Positions 20,802 through 33,123 are shown, numbered from the stretch's first letter. The stretch is DNA of 64,000 nucleotides from Ursus arctos (GCF_023065955.2 NW_026622874.1:27828272-27892271); one strand, 5' to 3'. Notes: a model not told the origin generated them from the letters alone. Numbers and translations are program-made.

Positions 20802-23800
20802 ACCTTGTTTTGGTCCCTTGTTGCTATGTTAACTTGTACATCCCTAGGTCTTTAATAAGAAATAGATTGAGCCTTATTTTTTTGGTTTCCCCAGTAGGAT
20901 TCTGCACATGGCTGATGCTCATAAAATTTTGCTTATATCCAGATGATGGTTTTCTTTCCCCTTTTGGTTTCTTGAGACCTCTTACTGAAAAAGATCCGAA
21001 TAAACAACTAATCTATGCCCGTAGTTTAGGAGTTTTCATCTCTCTCTCCCTCTCTCTCTTTCACTCTGAACATGGGTCCTCTGCCATTTTGGAGATGGAG
21101 CCAATATGTACTACTAAAAGGCCCATCGTGGCTAAATGCAGATGGCAGAGAAACTTCATCTTCTAATCCTTAAATGTCCCCAGCATGTTAGGGATAATTT
21201 TAAATATATTTATACACATTTTAGCAAATCCTAGGATTCACATTCATTCCTAGGAAATAAAGAAGAAGGAATCAGTAAGTTTCTCATTCTCAAAGGGGTC
21301 ACATTGCATGGTCCTCAGCTCAGCCTTGCCCTGCTTCCTCCTTAGAACTAACCCTGAGCTCGCAGACAGTGGGAGGGAGGGAGCTTTGGGGACCCTCGGA
21401 ATCTTGAGACAGTCTCCCCTGACTGTTTAAGCACATGGATTATGACAAAAATCACAAACTGCGGACTTGGCAGATTCTCCCAGAGCAGGAGGGGAAAGTG
21501 ATAGCCTTCTCCAAAGTCAGAGGAGGGACGGGTATTGAATAAATCACAACAAATATGTGATATGTCCTGCAAATGATATGAAAAATTAAATACAAAGAAA
21601 AGTGAAGACAGGGCTTCTCAAATGACAGAGCTGTGGAGAGGGTGAAGGGGGAGGTGGGGAGGGAAGGGGGGTGAGGCAGCAGGGGGGAGGGGGCAGAGTG
21701 CTAAATTTGTGCAAAGAAAAACACTGATGCTATGCATAGTCTGAAAGATGACATGTTTCCCTAGTCCAGATGGCAGTTTTTTAGAGTTATACTTGCATTT
21801 TCTGATTGAACAGACTTTGCTCGGATACTGTTATTAATGTTAGAACTCGGGGCTCAGGCTCCTGTGTTCTCGCCGTTGCAGGCTGACACTGCTGTTCAGG
21901 TGAGGGGGAGTTCAGCGTCTCGGAGAGCAGCAGCAGCAGCCTGTGCTTCTGGGGAAATGGAAGGATGACTCCCAGGCAGCCGGTCCTGCCACTCCATAAA
22001 ATGGAAGAACCTTGGCTCTCCGTGTGCATTCTCTTTGTGATTTGGAAGACAAATAACTCTGCTTCGTTGTCTATGAACAGGTACTGCAGATGGTTGGATC
22101 CTGATTCTTACAGGCTGTGCTGGAAGCCAGGGAGGCTATTTTACTCTGGTTCAGCCCTGCTAAGTTGTTAGCTAAGGGTGGGCTCTTGGAAGATCATGTG
22201 CCATGGTTGCTGTAAGTAACTCGGAGGGCAGTAGTGGGGTTGTAGGCTACCATGTGAGGTCTCACTGTGAACAGATCATGTATTATATAAAGTTGCTCCT
22301 GTGACAAAGCCACTCTGCAGTTTGGAGGTGTAAGGAAATTGCTAGACACTTGCTCTTAGGGAATCCCAGGCTATAGGGAATTCCTCAGAATCCTCTCTCG
22401 TCTTGATACTGGAACCCAAGGGATATCTTTTGAAGATCAAAGAACTTCAAGGGAAGCAAAAAAAGGGAAGACACAAAAATTACTTTCCAGTGTGTTTTGC
22501 TTTTCTTGAGATTTTTCGATAATGATGGATACCCAGTTTCTTTGTTCAGAGATGTCAGCCTGTGAATCAGAGGCAAAGCTCCCTTTTGGTTTTAGTTGTC
22601 ACTGATGTCTATTTATAGTCATGGCCAAATGTGACCTCATCCTCTAGGTTTTGCAAGCTCAGCAAAGTGAGGCCAGGTTAGCCTGGCCACAGGTCTCCGA
22701 GGAGCACCCCAGATGCTGCAGTGTGTCTTGTCAGCAATGCCAAGGTTTTTCCCTTTCTGTGACTCCTCAAATGCCTTTCAGCTCAGAGAACAAGGTGATT
22801 GGAGAAGCCATCCTTGAGGTCAGAAATAAAATGGAAGTCTCTGAATATGTACAAGTTGCCAAATTTACTTCTTTTCCTTCCTTCCTTCCAATTCTGTTTT
22901 CTTTTTTTCTTTTCCTTTTTTGAAGAATAGAATGGAGAAAAGAGAAGATGGTGAGACAAGGAAGAATGGGACAAATCCCTGATGGACGAGGCCCCATGGG
23001 GCTAGACCAATAAGAGTTTCTAGGGATTCAAGCAGGAACCTCGTCCTTTCTCATAAGTACTTAAATATTGAGGCCGTTACAGACAACACATCTGTGAAAA
23101 TTACAGCTCTCGTCTTGGGAGGAGTCATGGTGTTAGTGAGCTCTGCCTAATTCACAGTCCATTTCTTGGGGCCCTTTGTTCATCCAGCCAATATTCTGTG
23201 TATGCTGCCTATGTGCCAGGATCCCTCCGAAGGCACCTTCTCTCCATTTTCCTGGAGTCTCTCATCCTCGGTTTGAGAAAAACTGACTTAGCAATGAAGC
23301 TGAAGCTTTATCATTAAAGAACAACATTTCTATGACATGGTCTACTTCACTGAAGCCAATGACAAGATCTCCTTTTCCTAACCCAAGAGTCTTTATTAAG
23401 CTGTGGATAGCTCTAGTGACCCTTCCTTCTTATTTCATCCGTACGTATTTATGCGGCACAATCGAAACAGTGTGTCTTCAAGTCTACAAGTCATAGGCAT
23501 CCGTTGCTTTGTTAATTCAATTGAACAACCCATTGAACCAACTGTTGAAGCAATGTGACCATTCCATCAAGAGCTGTTGCTGTGGCTGTCCACTGATGTG
23601 GCCAGGGTGGCTGGTGTTGTCGGAGACACAGTGGTGGGCATAGATGTCATCCCTACCCACCAATTAGCCAATGCATAGTAAAACGGAGGGCACTCAGAGA
23701 ACCCCAAGAAACTCGGGGGAAAACAGCACAGTGATTGGGAGAGATCTGCAGCTGGCTGAAGGAAAACCAAAGATCTTACACCCGGGAAGAGGGTACATGT

Positions 23801-25084
23801 TCTGCCTTCAACTTCTGCCAGTCCCAACCGTATCGAAACCACATTTGTCCCATAACAAAAACATATTCTGTAATGAAGCCTACCTCAATTTTTTCTGGTA
23901 TGTGTTTAAACGTCAGTTTTTCTAAGATGCAAATAACCTGAAATAACGAGGAACAAAGTCAAGGACTAGAAGAGCGCAGCAAGAAAACGGCAGTAGACAT
24001 ACTCTTCTTGCACGCATGTCCCCGTAAACGAAAATCCCAAGCGGCTTCTTTGATTTCGTTTTTGGTAACTGCAACAGAGAACTGCATCTGGACTGACAAT
24101 GTGTATACCACGCTTCAGCCCAGTGTGCTTACAAATTGCCAAGTTATAGCAAACCCCCAGCAGAAAGGATGGAGATTTCTCACAGAAATACTGGCAAACC
24201 TTGAAGAGCAGTGGCATTTACTGACACTACATCCTAGGAAAAAGAAATGAACTGGAAACTGTACAACAGGGTGATCATCAATGTCAACTGAGTCCTGCTT
24301 TTTCTTCTCACTCCCCTCCAAATAATTTGGCTTTCAAAACTGCATCTGTTGTTCTTTCTTTAGTAGATAGAGTGATGATGCAGCATCTAACTGGGATTCT
24401 CCTCTTTTATTCTTCCTTCTCTATCTCCTGGAAACGTGTTCACTTTGAGGTTAATCTGTATATTCAACAGAAGCAGTTAGGCAAAGTATTATAGATAAAT
24501 CGCAATCCACCTACATGGGGAAAAGAATCCATTTCTGAGAGCTAGACTATAAATATTTTAGGAAATACTTAATTCTACTCTGGTTTTCCTGTCCCATCCA
24601 GAACTCTTTTAATTGTTTCCCCTAGGCTGTCAGTAAATACATTTTTTTTAATCCAAATTTATTTTCAACATTTACCTGAATGGAACATGAACATTTCTTA
24701 ACCAAATACAATTGACTTTTGCGTATTTCACTGGGCGGGGTTAATATGTCTCTGTAATTATGAAAGATCTGCAGTTAATTGGAGCTAAAAGTGGATGTTA
24801 GAACTCTCATAATCCGGGAGCAGTGGTTGCCAAATTTGGGTCAGCAATTCCCTCTGTCCATTAAGCATCATCTGTGTAAAGAATTAATGTTACAGGATGC
24901 TAGGGGAAACAGAGGGGTCCTCATCCCTGAAAGGTTGGGACTATGTTCTGGAACACAGAACTTTTAGGTTTTAATCCTGGGCTTTCTCCAGGTCCACTTG
25001 AAGAATTAGGAGTCTGGTCCTGCCCCTGACAAAAATCAAACACAATATACATATACACAACCCAAATACTAAACAATAATATAG
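20802..25084. other. Repeat-poor intergenic stretch
   Basis: Apart from G-rich runs at about 21640-21700, and a small L2-like trace near 23175-23220 (GCTGCCTATGTGCCAGGATC), no repeat family, gene or RNA was recognised. Long repeat-free DNA beside a developmental regulator often holds conserved enhancers; this is inference only. Confidence 0.45.
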
Positions 25085-25112
25085 TTGTGTGTGTGTGTGT
25101 GTGTGTGTGTGT
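25085..25112. repeat. (GT)n microsatellite
   Basis: About thirteen GT units in tandem. Confidence 0.95.
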
Positions 25113-25689
25113 TGTACTTAGACCACGTCTGTATATCTGAGTCAGCTTGAAAATAATACACCAACATCCACTTAATCTCAGATAATCATTTCAAACAAGT
25201 ATTCACAAATTCCTTGGCGGTTTTCAAAATAAAAGTTACTCTATGAAAATCAATGGCTGTTTCATGCTACTCCATACAAAATGAACGAGGACATAATCTC
25301 TATTTCCTATAATACCTGGCCAGTAATAGATGTTTACTGAATACAGTTTCCCTTATTTACATGCTGCAAATCATTATACCTGAGTAATGACAGTCACTCT
25401 CACTAAGATAGAGTATTATTTGTATCTTTTTAAACATTCATGCTGATTAAAGGTTTAAGTGGTCGCATAGTAAAAATTCCCACTAAAACAGGAGAACAAT
25501 TGAAAAATATACCCGAAGTCCAGTGCCCCTTAATATATTCAATCACTGTGCAAGAAGTCAACGTCCAGTCTTCTAAACAATTATGTCAGCCCCATCGCAC
25601 TAGAGTGGGTTTCTATCAGTCCTGAGGTTATCTCTGCTTTGCCTCTGCTGACCCTGAGTGGGAAAGGAGGTACAGCCCGGGCACACCTA

Positions 25690-26260
25690 ATGGCTACTTG
25701 CCGTCAAGCAGCCGTGGGAAGGGCAAGTGTATTGAAGCAGCAGAATCAATCACCAGACTCATTAACCGGGCAGCCTCTCACCCCTCCCATGAACTCCCCG
25801 GCCTTACAACTCGCCACTACCCTCCCTTCTCTGTGATCCACACTCACCCAAACCACCTTCAAGGGGCCATGCACCTGCTCACTACTCCACACTTCCCTCC
25901 TGGCCCCTTGCAAACAAGCAGCTGCAACTTCAAAGAAAACAATTCCAAAATAAAACCCGCGCTTGCCCCAGCGCGCACGCGTGCGCGCACACATGCCCAG
26001 GCTCGCGCGCACGCACACGCATGCGCACACGCACGAGCGAGCGCCACTGAGATCCTGGGCGTGGTGTGGACCGAGGCCTCTCTGCTCGTGGGGCGTGTAG
26101 CCCTCCTTCCTCTCTGCGTCCGCCACCCCAGCCCTTTCTCGCGGTCCAGGGACGCCATGCTGCCTGCGCTCCGACACCTCACGGCCTCTGCCTTCCGTCT
26201 CTCCTGCTTGGAAGCGGCCGCCCCCGATCAGGCCTTGTTTGCCAGCCCGGTACTGTACTT
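25690..26260. promoter_or_regulatory. GC/CpG-rich patch with alternating purine-pyrimidine tract
   Basis: CpG density rises well above the flanks. At 25971-26044 the sequence is almost purely alternating GC, CG, CA and TG steps (for example GCGCGCACGCGTGCGCGCAC), a composition that favours left-handed Z-DNA. No repeat family or credible coding frame explains the patch. A regulatory element is plausible but unproven. Confidence 0.5.
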
Positions 26261-27465
26261 CATTAGGCAGCTCTATTTAATGGTTTCAACAAAAGCCATC
26301 ATTTTAGCCCAACTGCCTTGACTAAATTAAAATTTCCAATCTCTGTTTTAGTGTTCTGCAACTGATGTATACATAAGCAAAACTGGTCAACATCTGCCAG
26401 GGGGTTGGCAAAAAGTTCTGTAAAGATGTACTTCACATTTCTGAAGCATGTGCAAAGTAACAGCGTCCTTATCCTCCCGAGAGCTCTCATGGTTTTACTT
26501 CACCATTTGTTCAAACACACTTTAGCTGCGTATAAGCCATACAGTTGATTCTCCCCTTGGTTGCCGTTTTATCTGTAGTGTCATTTTGAGTAATTGGGGT
26601 ATGGTAGCTGATCAACTTACAGGTTTCTCATTGGCAGAAAGGGACCATATTGGCACCAAGAAAGAATATGATGGGTCCTCTCGGTGCATAAGCAAGTGTC
26701 CCTCTCTTGCACTTGGCTACCCAAGGCCATTAGGAAATAAGCTTAATAAAGCCTCCAAGTGTATATGTCTTCACTTTTCCCCGGGCAGAGGGAGGCACCT
26801 ATAGAAGAAACATTGCAAACCAACGTGGAAAGATGGTCAATGTACATATTTAGTCAGTGATCTGTGAAAGTTTTTGAATTAGTTTTTAAAGCTTTGTTAA
26901 GACCAGAACGCACAGATGTTGAAAACAAGTTCAGATGTAGCGACAGATGGTATTTGATTATGAAGCAGACTGTTCATATAATACAAAGATGCTGCTTCTG
27001 CCATACACAAGTAACTGCGGAGAGTGCGGTAGAAATTTTGGAAGGCAGGCGGTTCGAGAGGGTCTTTGTGCAGCAATAACTTTCCCATTTTCCAGCAGTG
27101 CTAGAATTGGGATAATTTTCCCCTTTTCTTTACAATCAGGGCCTCTCTCTGCTCTTCCATGCCCTGCCTCCCTTTCCAGCCGCTTTTACTTCAGCCTCAA
27201 AAACGCCTCTCTCCCTTCGGCCAGTTGTCTTACCTCACCAACGTGTTTCACAACAACAGGTCGATCCGTGGTTGCGTGGCCCCATCAGGGGCAGTCCCAG
27301 GCCCAGAGTAAGGGGAAAAGAGGAAGCGATTGCCAATGTTCTCATAGTCTAAGAAAAAAATTTTCCAATCGTCCTTGCTTTACAATAAGAGCTCACTCTT
27401 GAAACAGCAGCCAGGATGATGACTTCAGTTGTGCTGCCACACACGTGCTAAGGTCACTGCTGGCA
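26261..27465. other. Repeat-poor intergenic stretch
   Basis: No recognised repeat, RNA or coding sequence. The 151-codon open frame near 26947-27402 begins with a non-ATG codon in this reading and has no family resemblance. Confidence 0.4.
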
Positions 27466-27598
27466 CAGCCGGTGCCTGAGACTCGGCTGCCTCATCTGTA
27501 AAATGGGGGTGACGTTTACCCCACTTATCTCTCAGAGGTGCCGAGATCATATGGGATGCCGGGTTATGAAGTGCCTCAAAAAACAGAAAGTCCTCCTC
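27466..27598 (+). mobile_element. MIR SINE, sense
   Basis: CTGCCTCATCTGTAAAATGG, GGTGACGTTTACCCCACTTA and CTCAGAGGTGCCGAGATCAT match the MIR core in sense order, relatively well preserved. Confidence 0.85.
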
Positions 27599-27671
27599 AC
27601 ATGCATGTGACTGTCATTTTCGAGGTCTGAGGATGGGAGAATGTGGGTATCTTACATTGAAAAAAAAAAAA

Positions 27672-27880
27672 CTTGGGTGCCTGGTGACTCGTGGGTTGAG
27701 TGTCTGCGTTCAGCTCAGGTCATGGTCCTGGGGTCCTGGGGTTCTGGGGTCCTGGGATCAAGCCCTGCATCGGGCTCCTTGCTCAGTAGGGAGTCTCCTT
27801 CTCTCTCTCTCCCTCTCTGCCCTTCCCCCCTACTCATTCTCTCTCTCTCTCAAATAAATAAATAAAATCTTTTTTAAGAA
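27672..27880 (+). mobile_element. Can-SINE, sense
   Basis: CTTGGGTGCCTGGTGACTCG head, GATCAAGCCCTGCATCGGGC, the CT-rich block (TCTCTCTCTCCCTCTCTGCC) and AAATAAATAAATAAAATCTT tail. Confidence 0.92.
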
Positions 27881-29737
27881 AGGAAAATAAAAGAGAAGTT
27901 ACCCTGTACCTTGGGAGATGCCAATCAGAAATCCGCTGTCCTTCTTCCATGTCAGTCCTGGAAAAATGCTGTGGTGTCAGAAGTAACCGAGGTGAAGCCA
28001 GCGGCCGAGGAATGCCCTCCACATGGTTATTTTCCTTTTTCAGACTAGAAACTTTGAGGATCAGTGACTTTGCAATCATGGCCATGATAGAGTTTCCTGG
28101 TGAACGTTCTGGGTGTGGTGCCAAGAAGCAGACATGCTTAGAAAAGGACAATGTGGTTTCAACAGCCTCCTTTCTGGCCTCCTTCAGAATCCAAGCTTTC
28201 AGTCTAGGTAAGTGATTGAGCGTTGTCTCCAGAGCTTTTTCTGGCTCTGTCGTTTTTCTTTATCAACACAGTCCTGGCCTGGCCTGTGCTACAGAGTGGA
28301 TGTGGGTGGGGGAGGGGCGGAGGGAGGTGAGGGCAGCGCCAGGATAGCCTCTTTCCTGCAGGACTCGACTCGAAAGCCTACCGCCTGTCCCCTGCAATCC
28401 AAGTCTCTTGTTTTGAAGAGCTTACTATGTGCCAAGTAATATTTAACAAACACAGATGAGCCATAGGAGATGAGGGAGAGAACCAGCGTGCCAAGATGTA
28501 TTGGAGGAGATTTCGAGGGAGCTGCAGGAGGGAAGGCGTGCAGTTCTAGGTGGGTTCAGGATGCAGCTGGATGAGGAGAAAGGGAGGAGTTTTCAGGTGT
28601 CCTCCAACAAAAAAACTTCCTCTTTTTTTTGTTGACTTTATTGGTTTGCTGGTCAGAGAAATCAACCTGGTTTTATTGAGAGTAAAGCTGATATGACACT
28701 AACTTATAATAAATGCCCAGGGTTTGATTAGCCAATGAGAAAAGGGATTTATAGTCTCTCTCCAATTTGCAAATGTATATTAAAACCCACTGTATGTTTA
28801 TTGCAGACAGAACTAGTGATGTGATTTGTAGGGTTCAGTCCAAAATGAAAACGTGTGGTTCTTTGTTTAAAATTATTAAGAATTTCAAGAGGGTGACAGC
28901 AGAGCAGTAAAGCAAATGTGGGGCTCTCCTAAGTGGGGGACTCCGTGTGAGTGCACAGGGCGCATGCCTGTGAAGCTGGCCCTGACTGCAGAGGAAAGAT
29001 GAGAAAGCCAACTTCTCTGATCACCTCCCATGCAGAATCTCTGCAGCACTCAGAAGACACCTGTGGTTTGAGTATCAATTTACTGAACTGTGAGACATTA
29101 ATAGATCGCCGTGAGTGAGAAGGAGAATGGAAGGCAGGGACCAAGCATTCATAAAAGAAAACAGAGTGGGCAAGAAGGCAGGCTGGACTAGAGTCAGAAA
29201 GTCCTGGGTTTACACTCAAATCTTATCCCCAGTCAGATTTATGAACTTAGCTGTGAGAGAGGAATAGGCAAGCGTTCCTGTTCTAAGAGTCTCCCAGAGC
29301 TGATGTGCGCTCCAAGGATGACTATGTGAACGTCAAGTACAGAGTGCTGGCAAGTCAGTGCTCTTGGTCCAGGCAATGTGCACCACACATTGGGAGGTGA
29401 GTTGATGAGCTAGTCAGCCAGTCAGGATTTATGAGGCCTCCTTTGTGCGCAACATTATGGCAAGTGCCATAGTTACTGCAGTGATAACTCGGGAGACACT
29501 GGTGCTTGGAACCAGGCTGATGGATCCTGTCTCTGAGTATTCCACATTCCCCAGACCCTGGAAGAAGAACCTTCAAGTGAAGGTATGCAAGTCCTTAGAA
29601 GGTACCTAGTCCACTCATGAGTGTTTACATGAGTCGGGAAACCAGCTCTGGAAGAGGCTACATTAACCATGAGAAATACAAAGAACTGTGAATTTGATGA
29701 GCAGAAATGATATCTGTCTGCTGATATCTGTTCAGTT
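27881..29737. other. Intergenic, mostly unique; small L2/MIR traces
   Basis: Short phrases such as AGCTTACTATGTGCCAAGTA (about 28420-28440) and GATTTATGAGGCCTCCTTTG (about 29430) resemble inverted L2/MIR ends. No gene is supported. Confidence 0.4.
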
Positions 29738-29752
29738 AGAAAGCTCCATTAA

Positions 29753-29950
29753 GGGGCGCCTGGGTGGCGCAGTCGTTAAGCGTCTGCCTTCGGCTCAGGG
29801 CGTGATCCTGGCGTTGCGGGATCGAGTCCCACATCGGGCTCCTCGGCTGGGAGCCTGCTTCTTCCTCTCCCTCTCCCCTGCTGTGTTCCCTCTCTCGCTG
29901 GCTTTCTCTCTGTCACATAAATAAATAAAATCTTAAAAAAAAAAAAAAAA
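29753..29950 (+). mobile_element. Young Can-SINE, sense, perfect 15-bp duplication
   Basis: GGGGCGCCTGGGTGGCGCAG head, GGATCGAGTCCCACATCGGG, CT-rich block, AATAAATAAAATCTT and an A17 tail. The identical repeat AGAAAGCTCCATTAA lies at 29738-29752 and 29951-29965. The tRNA-derived A and B boxes are intact, but this is a SINE and not a tRNA gene. Confidence 0.97.
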
Positions 29951-30214
29951 AGAAAGCTCCATTAAAATGCAAGACACACAGCTCTAAATAGAGAGCTGAG
30001 GGGTGCAAGGGGTGCCTGGCCCTCACTCAGGCTCTGTTCCCTGTTCCTGGTCCTTTCTCTGACAGCTGTTTTTGATGAGGACTAATCATGTCTTCATGCC
30101 CCACTCTGGCAACCACCATCACTCTTACATCGAGGACCAGAAACTCTCAAGGAAGTATTTCCATCACCTTGGCTAGGACTGTCTCTGACGAAAAGAGATG
30201 TAAATAGCTTCATA

Positions 30215-30400
30215 TTCCCAAATGGGCCTGATTGTTGTGTACTGCTTTGGGGTAAATTGCCCTATTAAAGTGACAGCACCCAGGGAGCCCATGCCCAAAC
30301 TCCTGCCCTTAGAAATAATGAGATAATGAATATGTATTGCTTTCAGCCACTAAACGTGTTGCAATTTGTTACACAGCCATAGCAAACTGATACATATTGT
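30215..30400 (+). mobile_element. MLT1-type LTR 3' part, sense
   Basis: TGCTTTCAGCCACTAAACGT, GTTGCAATTTGTTACACAGC and CATAGCAAACTGATACATA form the typical 3' end of an MLT1 LTR. Confidence 0.7.
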
Positions 30401-30404
30401 GATC

Positions 30405-30640
30405 ATTTATTATCATATAGTAATAACTGCCACTCGTGGAGTGTCTACTGTGCACTTGGCTTTTTATAAGGGCATTTATACATATTCTCTTAATTCTTAC
30501 AACTTGGTGATGGAGGTAGTTTAAGGACTATTTTAGAGATGAAGAAACTGAGGTTCAAGTAACTTGTTCAAGAGCACAGAATAAGAAATGGGAGGAGGGA
30601 TTTGAACCCAGGTCCATCTTATCTAGAGTTCATGCCCATG
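30405..30640 (-). mobile_element. MIR SINE, antisense
   Basis: GGAGTGTCTACTGTGCACTT, CATATTCTCTTAATTCTTAC, GATGAAGAAACTGAGGTTCA and GGATTTGAACCCAGGTCCAT give inverted MIR order over most of its length. Confidence 0.88.
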
Positions 30641-31218
30641 ACATATGAGGGCGATTTTCTTTCATTGTGGTTTCTTTCTTTCTTTCCCAGCCTCCATCCA
30701 ATCCATTACGTTCCGGGTTTGGTAACATATCAAGATCCTACTACATGCTTGGATTTCCCTACCCCCCTTCCACTCTCAGTTCTGCAAAGTGCTCAGGAAA
30801 CCTGCCCATCTCCTCTCCAAGTGCCTGGACACCAAGCCCTCCTCAGAGACACATAGCACCCCCAGCGCTTCTCAGGCAGGGCTCCCCTAAGAGTTACTCT
30901 TGCTGCCTCCAGGGTCAAGGTTCCAGGAGCTGTAGGCTCGGGGTTCTTCACAAGGGAAACTGTATCAAGTGGACACTGCTATTGACATTGTAGTATGTAT
31001 TCATTTTCTAAGGCTGAGTAACAAAATACCACAAATTCAGTGGTGCAGTGTGCAATAACGGGGCATAGTGCAGGCAGCAGGGGCCTTTTGAATCAGATAT
31101 ATTTGGATTTAACTTTTGGATTCCTTGAACCTCCTACTTACCAGCACTTAGCCAAGAGCTAGCACGTAGAAGACACTCATTCAAGTTTGTCAAACAAATC
31201 AATGAAGTTAAGAAATAC

Positions 31219-31250
31219 TGATGATGATGATGATGATGATGACGATGACG
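31219..31250. repeat. (GAT)n microsatellite, imperfect
   Basis: TGATGATGATGATGATGATG continues into GACGATGACGG. Confidence 0.93.
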
Positions 31251-31259
31251 GTGACCATG

Positions 31260-31748
31260 CAGCAAGATGGTGGAATAGGAAGACTTCCAGAAACCAGGTA
31301 AGAAGTCATAGTACCCCAGGCAAACTCCAAGCCAATAACAGCCGCGTTGAAACAGCTTCATCCACTTGAAATCAGAAACCATTAAAGACCTGGAGACTGT
31401 GTAGCAGAGACAGCCAACACAATGATCCCCCACATTGGTTCATGGTCTTTGGAAGACACCCTGAAAATGTAGGTGCTCAGACAATACCACCAATACTTTA
31501 CTATAGTAAAGAAAGAAGAGGTCAGAGAAACCTTGTTGGAGCTTCTGGATGTTTCTTATCGTTTGAGACCTGAGCAGAGTCAAGTGCATCTGGTAGCCTT
31601 AATGAAATGTATGTCTACTAATTTATATATTTTGTGACTGGAATTGTTTTATGATTTGGGATCTGGTTTATTTATAATGCCTTGTAAAGTTGTAGATAAT
31701 AATTTACATTTCGTTACACATTGAATAAATCATTTTCATTGAAAAAAA
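31260..31748 (+). pseudogene. Possible retrocopy 3' end, parent gene not recognised
   Basis: The segment ends in AATAAA (31724-31729) followed 12 bases later by A7 (31742-31748), after an AT-rich stretch that reads like a 3' UTR. Upstream, two overlapping open frames exist: 31370-31570 (67 codons to a TGA) and 31473-31634 (54 codons to a TGA), in different phases, as a single frameshift might leave. I recognise neither peptide. The start (AGCAAGATGGTGGAATAGGA) resembles an L1 5' region, so an L1-derived origin is an alternative. No clear flanking duplication was found. Confidence 0.3.
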
Positions 31749-32310
31749 TTTAGCAGCACTAATTTATTATCTCAGGTTTTTGTGCAGCAAGAGTCTTGGT
31801 AGAGTTTGGTGTGCTCTGTATCTCACCAGACTGAAATCAAGGTGAGGGCTTGTGATCTTAGGTAAGGCTTGAAGGTCTCCTTCAAGCTCTACAGTTGGTG
31901 GCAGGATTCAGGTCTTTGGGGATATAGTTAAAAAGGTCCTGTTTTCGTGCTGGCTGGTAACTAGGGACAATTTTCAGTTCTCAGAGGCTGCCGTCGGATC
32001 CTTGCCATGTGGCCCCCTCCATAGACAGTTCACACCATGCATTTCAAGGCCAGCAGGAGAATCTTTAGGATCTCACCTGATCAGTCTAGGAACACTTATG
32101 ATAATGTCACTTTTGATCAACTGCTTAGGGACCTTAATTATGTCTGCAAAATACCTTCATCCTTGCCATATAATTGGGAGTGAGAGCACATCATATTTGT
32201 TGGATCTGCCCACACTCAGAGTGAGGGGACTGCATGAGATATGTACCTCAGGGATGGGAAGGTTAGGGGCTGCCCAAATATTGCCAACCACCCAGAACTT
32301 GAAGAGAGCA

Positions 32311-32758
32311 CAGCCATCCCTGAAGACTAGAGGACCCTGAGAGGTTAGAAGAGTGGGTGTCACTCTTCATGGTGCTTGAGGGAACCCACAGGTGGATGAC
32401 GGCAGTTGCGCGTCATGGACCTCCAAAGCACGATGTAACACTGATGGCTTGAAGTCCCTTAATCCAGGGAAATGTAGGACTTTCTTTCAGTTTGAGTATT
32501 CCCACAGTTTTCAGAAACACATTTCCTTCCATGCATTTTGTTCTCGTTTATGGTGTGGCAAAAATTATTACTATTGTTTCGAGAAAAATATTTATTATGA
32601 CTGTTTACAATTTTCCTCCTTAGTCCTGGTTTTTAACAGGGAATAATTAGTGTTACTAGGGGCAGCTCTAAGGCTTTTGTTTGTTGTGGAAAATCTAGGT
32701 AATAGGCATATGATAGAGAATATTTTTTTTTTATTCTCCTTTCTTATTGTTATGAGAA
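32311..32758. other. Intergenic, nothing recognised
   Basis: No supported gene, RNA or repeat. Confidence 0.4.
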
Positions 32759-32773
32759 GAAACACATCATTTC

Positions 32774-32789
32774 TTTTTTTTTTAAGATT

Positions 32790-32828
<39 letters not shown>

Positions 32829-32998
32829 CTTACTTACTTACTTACTTATTTGAGAGAGAGAGAGAGAGAGTGAGAGAGAGAGAGAGCATGAGTAGGGGAA
32901 GGGGCAGAGGGAGAAGCAGATTTCCGGCTGAGCAGGGAGCCCAATGTGGGGCTTGATCCCGGGATGCCAGGATCATGACCTGAGCCACCCAGGCACCT
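32774..32998 (-). mobile_element. Can-SINE with expanded (TTTA)/(TTAC) tail, antisense
   Basis: The inverted A-tail has expanded into about a dozen TTTA units followed by TTAC units (32787-32850). Then come a GA-rich stretch, CCCAATGTGGGGCTTGATCC and a shortened head (TGAGCCACCCAGGCACCT). The identical duplication GAAACACATCATTTC lies at 32759-32773 and 32999-33013. Confidence 0.96.
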
Positions 32999-33123
32999 GA
33001 AACACATCATTTCATCATACTTTCACACGTATTTTCCAGTTTCTTACTTATTCTGCCCGTTATACAGAATCTTTTATGTTTCTCCTGGAGACATCTTTCT
33101 TGGAATTATTGGGTTCCTGTTCC

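Larger units (their letters stand above)
30990..32310 (-). mobile_element. MLT1-type LTR, antisense, split by about 700 bp
   Basis: The first part at 30990-31045 (ATTCATTTTCTAAGGCTGAG, ACCACAAATTCAGTGG) is the inverted LTR 3' end. The element resumes at about 31750 with CACTAATTTATTATCTCAGG, then CTGAAATCAAGGTGAGGGCT, CTTGCCATGTGGCCCCCTCC and ACCTTAATTATGTCTGCAAA. The interruption (about 31046-31748) holds a MIR/L2-like end, a GAT microsatellite and a possible retrocopy 3' end. Continuity of the two parts is inferred from consensus order. Confidence 0.6.

Noticed and set aside
29753..29830. tRNA-Lys-like sequence with A and B boxes
   Set aside because: It is the head of a Can-SINE followed by the CT-rich tract and A-tail, bounded by a target-site duplication; not a functional tRNA gene. 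The same holds for the other Can-SINE heads.
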